From Dromiciops gliroides (lineage: Eukaryota > Chordata > Mammalia > Microbiotheria > Microbiotheriidae), in the NCBI RefSeq assembly GCF_019393635.1, contig NC_057863.1, forward strand, positions 625,622,291 through 625,686,290: 64,000 nucleotides of DNA. Reading direction: 5' to 3'. Shown here piece after piece: positions 10,690 to 21,000 of the stretch (its first letter is position 1; every line of letters starts with the position of its first letter). The notes under the pieces were generated by a model. The model searched no databases. It was given only the letters and a program-made list of their open reading frames with translations, and was not told where the DNA came from. Position numbers and translations under genes: made by a program.

Positions 10690-10758
10690 TATTAGTTGAG
10701 AACTATCTTTACATGTAATGGAAAAAATAAAATACCTTATATGTAAAAAAAAAGAAGT
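10690..10758 (+). repeat. L1 LINE 3' tail fragment
   Basis: GAGAACTATCTTTACATGTA then ATGGAAAAAATAAAATA and an A tail: the same 3' end as the larger L1 fragment at 37020-37598. Confidence 0.65.
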
Positions 10759-10848
10759 ATTTATGGTTTCCCTTATGCCAGGTAACATGCACAGCTCAGG
10801 GAGAATGAAAAAGTCTCAGAGCAGAGTCACCCAGACTTGAAAAAGACT

Positions 10849-11000
10849 TTTTTTTTTTTTTTGCGGGGCAATGGGGATTAAGTGACTTGCCCAGGGTCAC
10901 ACAGCTAGTAAGTGTCAAGTGTCTGAGGCCGGATTTGAACTCGGGTCCTCCTGACTCCAGGGCTGATGCTTTATCAACTGCAGCGCCACCTGGCTGCCCC
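10849..11000 (-). repeat. WSINE1-like SINE, full length
   Basis: Minus-oriented full copy; AAAAGACT flanks both ends (right copy at 11001-11008). Confidence 0.93.
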
Positions 11001-12009
11001 AAAAGACTGGGTTTTTAACAGATGAGGAGGAAGCCCATTCCAGGTGTGAGGATGAGAGAGGGCATCATGGGTAAAATCAGGTGGCCCACAGCCCACCAAG
11101 AGCGTGCCTTCAGCTTTGCCATGAGCGCCCTATGATCAGACGTTTGGTTACTGAAAGTGAGTGCAGATTTTATGCAGACAACATGCCCAGGGTGGCTGAG
11201 TTTTGAAAAAGATGAATAGAACCTAGGCCTGGTACACACTCCCCAACAAAGAACTCACTGAGAGCATCTTCTCTTACTGAAGGCAACCCACACTGGTGCC
11301 AACTCTGGCAGTGTCCTGTGGTTCCTCATGGGCCAGAAAAGTCTGAGAACCAACACAGAACGAACGCAGGAGGCGCCATCTGTAGTTTTGAAAACTGGGC
11401 TGGAATCGTATTGAGAGAGGATCCAATGCAAAACTCTCACTATCCCATCCTCACGGCAATGGGGAGCCAGTGAAGATTCTTTACACAGACCCCTGGCTTC
11501 ACGAATATCACTTTTGGCAGCCCAGCTGAAGACGTGTTGGAGAGAAGAGAGGCTAGAAGCTAGGAGACTGGGATGGGTAATGATGAATGAAAACAAAAAA
11601 CTACCGATGAAACCCAAGACAAATATGAGTCAATGTGGTACCGAGAACGGGAACCGACCCTGCACGACGCCCAAACCAGGCCCAGTATCTGTTAACATTC
11701 ATGAACCCCACCCCCCCCATTCTCCCATCCACTAATACTGCTGTGGCTGCAGGGGGCACTTAGCCCCAGATTTGAGAATTCTAACCCTCCCCTCTCCTTT
11801 CCTGGAACATCCTGGCACATTCCTAAACACAGGAGAAACCTCCATCTCCCATGGCAGGCAGTGTCCCTTCCCAATCCCAAGCCAGGCATCTCCCCAGCCC
11901 CCCTCCCCACCCCTCCGAACTGGACCAGAGAACAGCAGGGACTCCCAAACCAGGAACATGAGCAAATGCAAACAGAGCACTGAGATTTATGTTTCAAAAG
12001 GTAGACCAC
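11001..12009. other. Unique-looking spacer; old repeat relic possible
   Basis: No exon seen. Part of it (about 11460-11600, with TTTTGGCAGCCCAGCTGAAG) recalls a widespread old mammalian repeat, but I cannot name it. Confidence 0.4.
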
Positions 12010-12023
12010 AGACATCTTAATTT

Positions 12024-12043
12024 TTTAATTTCCTTTTTTTAAT
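12024..12043 (-). terminator. Twin ATTAAA poly(A) signals, candidate TMEM201 3' end
   Basis: On the minus strand, ATTAAA occurs at 12043-12038 and again at 12029-12024, in a T/A-rich stretch. A GT-rich element (GATGTCTGTGGTC) follows at about 12016-12004. This is the usual layout of a cleavage site near 12010. Confidence 0.45.
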
Positions 12044-12592
12044 AAACAAAAATAAGGTCTTTTTTTTTTTTTTGCTTAAAACACAGAACTCCAAACCAGC
12101 TGGGAGATGCATGTCCCATCCTCCATGCCCCCGCCCCATCCCAGCACAACACAGTTTGACACCCCCCTTTAGCACATGCCCCACTGATAACGCTGAGTGA
12201 AGAAAGCTTGGGGAGGGGGGGTGGAAATCTGGCTGGGGGTCAGGGGGGTGTTGCTGCCTGGCTTCCCAGCAAGGAGCCCCTTGAACTGGGGAGGAAGGAG
12301 GGCTCTCCCCTCACAGCAGTGCCTGAATCTTGGGGAATGTGGCTGCTCTGGTCCAGCTGGGAGACTCTGACACTATCAAATTTCACCACTTGCTCTTTGG
12401 GAAGGGAGCCAATGGGAAAACAATGGTGGTGTTTGTGTTTAAAACAAACAAGCAAACAAAAACCTCATTATTTGGCTAATTTATCAAAAGTTTAAAAAAC
12501 CAAAATAACCTATTTTTGAAGTTCTAATTAGTTAGGACTGAGTGACTTCAACCCCCAAAACGTCAACTGCTTCCTTTGAAAGAACAGGTTTA

Positions 12593-12742
12593 GGGGCAGC
12601 TAGGTGGCGCAGTGGGTAGAGCGCCGGCCCTGGATTCAGGAGGACCTGAGTTCAAATCCGGCCTCAGACACTTGACACTTACTAGCTGTGTGACCTTGGG
12701 CAAGTCATTTAACTCTCATTGCTCTGCAAGAATGAATGAATG
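12593..12742 (+). repeat. WSINE1-like SINE, host of a second insertion
   Basis: Full copy. Its duplication AGAACAGGTTTA lies at 12581-12592 and 12916-12927, enclosing both this SINE and the next one. The second copy therefore inserted into the tail of the first. Confidence 0.94.
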
Positions 12743-12915
12743 GAAGCAGCTAGGTGGCACAGTGGATAAAGCACTGGCCCTGGATTCAGGAGGAGCTGAG
12801 TTCAAATCCGGCCTCAGACACTTGACACTTACTAGCTGTGTGACCCTGGGCAAGTCACTTAACCCCCATTGCCTCACCAAGAAAAAAAAGAAAAGAAAAG
12901 AAAAGAAAGAAAGAA
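12743..12915 (+). repeat. WSINE1-like SINE with an (AAAAG)n tail, nested
   Basis: Second full copy, with tail expanded to AAAAG/AAAG repeats. It lies within the target-site duplications of the first copy. Confidence 0.92.
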
Positions 12916-13355
12916 AGAACAGGTTTAGATCCAGATCTGTGATCTCACTGGCTTGGGAAACTCCCTCACCATAGAAGGAGGTCACCGAGAGCTGCTCCTT
13001 GAACACCAATGTGTGCAAACCTCGATTCCCTTCTGAGGTCCCTGTGTTCTCTCCCGGCCCCATCCACCCTGCCAAGAACTCCTTCACCCACAGGGCCTTT
13101 CTTTCTACCAGCACAGTCCCCTGAGACATCAACGTCCATCCCATGAGCAGGGATGTGACACAGACACGCACAACATACACAGTAACCTCACCTCAAGCCA
13201 ATGATGACGAGAACACTCGTCTGGCTCAGGTCACAGACATGAACAGAGACGTGGGTCCCAGACACACCCCATCCATCAGGCACATCATCCCCAGAGAGTC
13301 CAAGCACTGGGCCTCAGAAGCTCACCTTTCCCCTCTCAGACACCCTCAAACTCCC

Positions 13356-13367
13356 GGGGGGGGGGGG
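13356..13367. repeat. G12 homopolymer in the probable TMEM201 3' UTR
   Basis: Uninterrupted run of 12 G (C in the transcript). Confidence 0.95.
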
Positions 13368-14930
13368 AGAGGGGCGGTGCATTGGGAGGTCAGAAAAGGA
13401 AAAAACTCCAGATGGGTAAAGCCACTAGCGACCAGAGGTGAAAACAGAGGCAGGTCCGGCAGGGAAGAGGGGATGGAGGCTGGAAGGAGACACTGGGGTC
13501 TCCAAGATGAGCACAGAGGCTACGACTCTGAACAGGGCAGATCACTGGGGGAGGAGTTTCACAGTGAAACCTCCATTAGCAGTGACTGGGGAGAGGACAG
13601 CTGTCCTAGAAAAAAATCAGGGTATAAGGGAGGCCCTCGCATCTTAGCTCACATCCGTAAATGCCCTCACCATCCCAGGACAGGCAGCGAGAGCCTCTAC
13701 TGCTCTCCCAGTGCCCCCTCCCAAAAGTGGCCACGTCAAGAGAGCTGGCCTGGGGCCCTGAGTGAGGGGGCCTGTGCAGGGGCACAGGGGAAGGGAGGCA
13801 GTTTGACTGTGGAACAGGCTGAAGATTTGGCCCAAGGGCTTCTGGGAAGGGGGTGGGGAGAGCCAGAGTGAGCTGGGAAAAAATGCAGGATTTCTGTGGG
13901 TTGTTTGGCAGCTCAGGTCCAAAGCTTTAGAGAAAGAGCCTAAGGGATGAGGGAGAGGGAGCAGAAGCCTGACTCCTGGTGGAAGAGGAGACAGAGGCTG
14001 CTTGGTCCAGGATGAGGGCAGATGATGCTATACTTAAGATGCCGTGCTTCCCATCCGAGGGGTCCAGAATTCATGGACTTTGCTTGTTCCAGAATGAAAC
14101 ATCTCCCTTTGCCAAGGGCCAAGGAGCACAAACCATGCCCAGATAAGACCCCCTCCCTTACTTCCAAAGCAGCCCCAAATGAGCCAGCCTGGCCCCGGGA
14201 AAGCTGTCCCTCAAGGACAAGGCGGGAGGGGACAGGACGGTCCAGCAGTGTGGCTTGTGGTGACCACCATCGCCGTCAGGCCAGGCTGGGCCTCCACTCC
14301 ATCCCTACTAGCATCACAGTAGTGGCGGCAGCCCCGGCCAGGGGAATGGCCTAGGGAAGGCCGGGCATCCAAGAGGCCCAGGCTCCAGACACCCCCAACC
14401 AGGTCAAGAAATCCGAGAGCCCTCAGGCAGCACCCAGAAGACCACCCGGCTCCCAGAAGTCTGAGCACTTGGGCAGAGCAGTCACCTTGTTGAGAAGATG
14501 GACGAAAAGAGAAGATGGGGAGGCCAGGAGAAGGGGGAGCATAGCCCCAACTCATGCCATTAACTGGCTGGGTCTCTCCCCTTTGAGGCAGGTGTGTTTT
14601 CACAGAAACCACAGGGATTCCAGAGAAAAGAGCCAGAGATGGCAGCGGCGGCAGGGGAGGGCACACGCTCGAAGATGGTTCCCCAGAGTGGGTTGCGGCC
14701 CACTTGAGGTCCTTGCCACCAGCCCTGCTGTCTTTGGTGGTGGGGGGAGCAACAAGCATTCAGTTGTTGAGGCAAGCGAGGCCCACAGGGAGGGCAGGGC
14801 AGGCAGGAGAGGAGCAGCATGATCCACGGCAACATGCGTCACAGACTCGGGAGCCTGCAGACCGCCCACGCCCTTCTTGCTGGCTGGGCAGTCTGTGAGC
14901 AGGGGAGGCCCAGAGCAAGGGTGGCGGGGC

Positions 14931-15028
14931 TCAGCGCAGGCTCTGGTACAGGTAGGCTGACGTGAAGAGTGCGTTGGCCGCCAGGCTCAAGGCCAGGAGG
15001 CCTCGCACCACCGAGCTGCCGAAGTGAG
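14931..15028 (-). CDS. TMEM201: TMEM201 coding exon 11 and stop codon
   Basis: Encodes residues 650-681. Acceptor CTTCCAG|CTCAC, stop TGA at 14933-14931. It carries [20 protein letters not shown] then AYLYQSLR, the conserved C-terminal membrane helix. The protein ends with the same SLR tripeptide as human. Confidence 0.96.
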
Positions 15029-18000
15029 CTGGAAGGAGAGAGGAGAGGAGTGGAGTGGGAGCCTGCAGTGGAATCAATCCAAGTTGGGCCTGAAGAACCC
15101 TCACTACAACATCAGCAGCAGCTGGCCAGCCATCCATTCATCCATCATCCACTCACCCACCCATCCCTCCATCATCCATTCATCCCTCCATTCACTCATC
15201 CACCCCTCCCCCTCCCCTGCCAGGAAGCCTCTCCTGACCTCTGGCCTCAAAGGCCTTTGTGCATCCCGCTCCTGGTTCCGTCCTCTTGGCCAAGCACAAA
15301 ATGCCCAATGCCTCTTCTAAGTAACAGTCCTTCAAGTACCTAAAACCTCCATCCCCTTCCATGCCTACTTCTTCCCCCCCACGCCCCACAAGCCTTCTCT
15401 TCCCCAGCTGACTGTTTCCATTCCCTCCGCTAGGCATCTTGTGGTACAGGCTTGAAGGCCCTGACCATCCTGGCTGCCCTCCAGATCATCAATATCCAGA
15501 ATTCTCCAGATATGGCAGAGTATACAGCAAACCTATGACCTCGGCCCTTCTGCATGTAGCGCTGGGCACACAGCAGGGGCCTAATAGATGCTTGATGGGC
15601 TATACCTACGTCACTGCTGACTCCTAATGGTCTTTTTCAGGTATGCCACCACCCCACCACCATTCCATCACGTCATACTTGGGATGTTCGCTTTGGAAAC
15701 CCAACGCAAGCCTATTAAAGTTCTGTAGTAAGTGTATCCCTGCTAAGTTTATCGTAGTAGCTCCAGCACAATGTTCTAGTCTGTCAACATCTCTCCAGAC
15801 TGACCCGTCATCCTTGTGTGTTGTCATCCCTCCCCAGTGCTAAGCCAGCTGCCAATTCCAAAAGCTTGCTACCTCTGACTTTCTTCAAGACTCTGGTAAA
15901 AAGTGTCAGCTAACAGAAAGCATGCACAGACCCGCTGGCAATCCGGGAGACCTCCCGACAAGTTGCCACTGAATATTAATCAGCCAGTGAGCATTTGTGC
16001 CTCTCTGCTCTGGTTCTGGCCACTGAGTCATGTATGAAAGCTGTACCAGGCCCAAGGCCTGCCATGTTCTCCAATGAGTGGCCCCGTGAGTCTGCCGAAT
16101 ACTTTGCTAAAATCTAGGCGAGCAGTTTCATCAGTTCTCTCCCCAGATCTGACGGCTCAGTCAGCCTGTTAACTGAAAAAAAGGCTGTTCTGGTCCAGCT
16201 GGTGGGACCCTTTCCTGAGAAAGCCATCCTACCTCCCTGATCCATGCCTTCTTTTCTAGCCGCACACTAACCATCCCTTGAAGTTGATGCTCAAGGAATC
16301 TGCCAGAGATCAAAGTTAAGCTCACCAGCCTATGGTCTGCAAACTTTATTCTCTTCCCTTTCTTGAAATGGGCCCCCAAGGATGGCTAGCTTACTGGAGC
16401 CAGGCACCAGGAGAAGAGAACTGTGGGACTAGAGTTGGAAGGGGCCTTGGGCTCAGCCAGTTCGACTCCCCCTCATTCACCCACGAGCAAAGGCCCAGCA
16501 GGTGAAGTAACCCAGGGTCCCAGAGCTGCTACATGACTAAGGCGGGCTGGAAACCCGTGAGTCTCCTGACTCTGGATCCATCCCTTGGTCCCCTCTGCCT
16601 CACTGCCTCTGATGGATGGTGAGTCAATAGACATCCCCTCCACCCCTGGACAGGGAGCTCCTGCTACCTGATGAGAGACAATATACTCCAGGAGGCACCC
16701 GTGGTCTTGACCTGGAGTCAAAACTCAGATGTCAGGGGTGAAAGCCCCTGAAGCTGCACCCCCAAACGCCGTGTCTCCCCCTCTTCCCCACCCCTCTCAG
16801 ATCTATGACTCTCTCAGCTCTCTGGGCCCAAGTTTCCCCACCTATGAAATGAGAGTTAGACCCGATGACCTGGAGTTCTAAGACCCTGTGACCATTCATT
16901 CTGTGGGTCAGATCATCTCTGGGCAGTCTCCTCAAAGCTTCCATCCCTGACCCCCCTCAAGGTATTAGTGCACCTGGCCAACTTGGAGGTCCCATCTTCC
17001 TTCCAGGGAGGCCCGTGACCCTGGCCTACACAAAGCAGCCCATTAACTAGCACATGGAAATAATCTGCCCGTCCCAGTGTGATGCCCTGGACCCTGAGAC
17101 AGGCTGAGCAGCCCAACTTCTATGGGAATTTCAGCAAAGGTCACGGGTCATATGTTCAGAAAGCAGCAGTCACCGAAGACTCGTGGGCCATGGGCCTGGG
17201 ACACAAACACAAGAGAGATCGTCCCTGGAGGCCTCCAGGGGCTAATGTTCTCCCAACATGTACCCCCATGAGGAAATACGCGAGTATAAATACGTGAGTA
17301 TAAACAGGGGGACAGCACCAGCTGCGGGGGCCTTAGCCAGCAAGGCTTTCACACACACACAGGAAGTGGCGCTCGAGGGGGCTCTGAAGGGACGGCCACC
17401 GGCTAAATTTATTAAGACACTGAAACGTCCATTAGGACGGGAGCCCCTCTGGGCATGGCCTGCTCTGGTCTCGCCTTTCCAGGGGCTATCTCCTGGATTT
17501 CTGCTGAAGTCACCTGAACAGCGCCGTGGCCTTAGCAACGTGCTCCTGCCGAGTCAGAAGTATGGGATCAGGGGGCTCCCAGGGCAGGACACGTACCTCT
17601 CCAGCCCAGGGCCTCCTCCAGGCACCCTTTGGTAGTGGTGTCCACCACACAGGCAGACGAGTGAGAGGAGCCATCCTCTTTTTTGACGGAGCCGTCGCTG
17701 CAGATGCTGCCACTCTCCACATGGGACCGGAAGTCTGGGGACAGAGAGAGGGGCTTCATGAGGGGCCTGGCACAGGCACAGGTCGGACAGGGGAGGCCAA
17801 CGACCCAAGGAAAGGGTCCAACCCAACACCCCTCCCCATGGCGGAGCAGCCAAAGCTGTTTGCTCACTCAAGGATCACTACAACGCAGCTGTGTCTAGAG
17901 CGGGTAAGCAACAGCTTTGAGGTGGCCACACAGCCTGCACAGGGAGTGGAGGAGGGAGGGAATCACACAAGGAAAAGAAAACAGAATCAGACTAGAGGAC

Positions 18001-21000
18001 AGGAAACAAGACCCTCCCCAGACGACTGAGTGACTGCAGAGGGGGCAGCACAGGGGCCACGGTGGTCCCCGCAGATCTGGAGCTGGGAACGTTCATTAGC
18101 TGGGCACCATTATGGGCAGGTCGCTCAGAGGCTGACAGGGTTTTTACTACAAGCTTGCTGTTCTAACTCGTGTGGGCTCAATGGCTCATTTTCTCCTTGT
18201 CCTTGGCCAGTTTATCGACCCTTAGGAGATGAAAGAAACTGTCACAGCTCAACAGGAGGCATCCTGGGCATCAAAGCCTTGGCCTGCTCCCCCTGCTCTG
18301 AGGCGCCAGAAGATGGGAATCGTTGCCTCACCCCAAAGGCCACCGCTCGCCACCCAGCTCCAGGTTCCTCTCCCGGATCTGGGCACCTCCCCGCCCCCTC
18401 CCCTTGGGTCTCTTGCCCAAGGATGGGCCAGACCCAATGTTTGGCACGCAGCTTGTCAAACTTTCAAGGGGCTCGGGCCCAAGGCTCCTCTCACCTCTTG
18501 CAGCCTGATGGGGAAAGGACTCGCCCTGCATGCGCTGCAGGCCCCGGGGAAGCTGCCTCTTGCTAAGGAATCGAGAGCATTCTGTGCTGAGCAGACTGCC
18601 ATCAGCAGGGCTGGGCTCATCTGAGCTACTCGGGGAGTGGGGGGTCTGTGTCTCCCCAGGGGATGGGAAAAGCAGAAGCTTCTGCCCCTTCAGGTTGAGA
18701 CGGGCTGGGCTGATGAGTGGCCGGCGGAGGCGGAGGGACGCACAGCTGGAAGCCACAGAGCCTGCCACGGAGGGAGCCGGGGAAGGAAGAGGGGACGAGG
18801 CACAGCTCCCGGACAGCACGGTGAAGTAATCTGGAGGAGACACAAGGAAAGGGCAGGTCGTAAGGCAGAAAAATCGAGCCCTCCAAATGGATCCTCCATC
18901 TCATGGCTTTAGGAGCTCCCGTGGTGGTGTACTCAACACCAGCCTCGCTCACTCCTTCCTATGCGCTCCCCACGGCACATCTGGAACATCTGATCACCGT
19001 GGCCGAGGCCATCCTCCCTCTGCTGACAGTTGGGCACCAGAGCTGGCCACCTGCCATCCCTCGCCCTCTCCAGGGACCCTCCCGAGGACGTGCTTTCCTC
19101 CTATTCTGAGGTGCCTCTTTGGTGCCCCTCACACCCATAGCTGCAACTCCACTGCCCCCTCTGGGACGCTCCTTCTCCATCCTTTGGAGACCGCCGTGTC
19201 CCATGCTGTAGGCACATAGCCACACGGGGGGCCCCGGAGCACCAAGAGGAAGCCTGACGTCCCCCTCTTGGCAGACACAGCACACGTGTGTTGGTGAAGA
19301 GGTGTCTGTTATAAGCACTCTTTCCCCCCAATTGGGATGGGCTGGGAGGGAGAAGAAGGCTAGATACAAGGGAAAGGGGGGGAGGGGATGTGAAGAGAGA
19401 GCTCATCACAAAGAATGCAGAGAACAAGGATGGCCGGAAGCAGACGACAAAGGAACTGAGGGTCATATCTTTTTTTTTTTCCTTTTTTTGTGGGGCAATG
19501 AGGGTTAAGTGACTTGCCCAGGGTCATACAGCTAGTGTCAAGGGTCTGAGGCCAGATTTGAACTCAGGTATTCTTGAATCCAGGGCTGGTGCTTTATCCA
19601 CTGCACCACCTAGCTGCCCCCTATCTGAGGGTCATATCTTGGTGGGCCAACCCACTAAACTAAACACAGACTCATTTAGACCCAACTTTAAATCTGACCT
19701 CAGGCACCAACCACGGACCGAGGCAAGTCATTTAACCCCTACTTACCTTAGTTTCCTCATAAAGTTCCTATAAAATGGGGATAATAGCACCTACCTCCTA
19801 GTGTTATTTTGAGGATCAAACGGGACACTTATAAAGTGCTTTGCAAACCTTAAAGTGCTGATATTATGATGTTGAATTTATTACATATTTAAGAAAAGCA
19901 AGATGTGCTTAACAGATTCACAGAACCATACAGTCCTCTGTTCTGCCATGTATATGGAAACACCCATTTTATTCGATGTGTTAAGTTCAAAATAAAAACT
20001 GAAAAAGATCAATAAGCGCTTCACAAACGTCTGTTAATTGAATGATTAAGTTGAAGGTGGAATTGATTCAACTGATTAAATTAAATTATTAAATTGGGGA
20101 TGTTTTGGGAAGAAATTCAGGATCACTAAAAAGAATCTTTCAGTTTCCTGCTCTCTTCCTCCTGTTCATTTTAGGCCCAACTTGGTGTTCACCAACACTG
20201 GACATTTCCAGATATGCATTAATAGTGACCAAGTTCTGTAAGTTGTCCATCCAATTGCGTGTCATAATCTGGGCAAAGGATACTCTTCATCCATTTGGGC
20301 TTTCCTACATGGATGGTCAGGTCAAATGTGAGTGATGACTGACATTTTTCAGGAGGTTCTGCAATGTCCTGGTGTTTGACAGAACCAATGTAATATCATA
20401 CCCAAACAGAAATATCTGCAGAGCCCTATCACCCACAGGAAATCTCTCTTCAGCTTGGACATTGCTCTATCTCCATCACAGGCAAACATGATGAATACAT
20501 ACGTCTCCATCGTATACCTTGCCCGAGGATCTTGAATAATTCTGACAGATGGAGGCACCTTGTTGAAAAAGAACTTCTAATAGGATGTTCTGCTCTGCCA
20601 AGTCAAATGTGTCTTCAAATAGGCACCAACAATAGGCACAATGGGATTTCGTGTTGTGTATGATAAAGATGTTGGTAATGTGGACTGTCCCTTGTGACAA
20701 CCCACCTCATTGGCGTCCGATAGGTCCTGGCAAAGACCTCACCTTCTTCCCAGTCACCTTAATGCTTGTGTCTTCCATCCATTATCTTCTATTTTACTGT
20801 ATGTTAATTGTTTGTATCTAGTTGTTTGCTTCTCATCTCCCTCGTTAGACTGAGTTCACCGAGGGCAGGGACATGCTCTCGTCTTTCTTTGCAACCCCAT
20901 CACAGGAGCTTAATAAATGCTGACTGACCCTCCCTGTCCCCCAAAAAGTCACCTGGGAGGCCCCTTGATGCACGTGTTCCTGAGGGTCAATAGGCTGGCA

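Larger units (their letters stand above)
1..12009. other. Intergenic region downstream of TMEM201
   Basis: No coding exon found on either strand. The stretch is a mosaic of SINEs, MIR/L2 relics, microsatellites, AT-rich patches and one solo LTR, with short unassigned pieces between. In human the next gene downstream is PIK3CD; none of its coding sequence is visible here. Confidence 0.7.
12010..14930 (-). other. TMEM201: Probable TMEM201 3' UTR
   Basis: About 2.9 kb after the stop codon, non-coding on the minus strand. From 14930 down to 12930 it is free of recent SINEs; near its distal end two WSINE1-like copies sit inside it (12593-12915). It ends at two ATTAAA hexamers. The extent is inferred from these signals; no transcript evidence is available. 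Confidence 0.5.

Noticed and set aside
1-12000. Exons of PIK3CD, the next gene in human
   Set aside because: No kinase or adaptor-binding sequence found on either strand; the gene would lie further left.
13143-13871. A 242-codon plus-strand frame opposite the TMEM201 3' UTR
   Set aside because: Low-information composition, no recognisable domain, antisense to a UTR, in GC-rich sequence where long frames arise by chance.
20000-20720. A reverse-transcriptase relic on the minus strand
   Set aside because: Short phrases such as an F-x-x-D motif can be picked out, but no ordered set of RT motifs; left unassigned.
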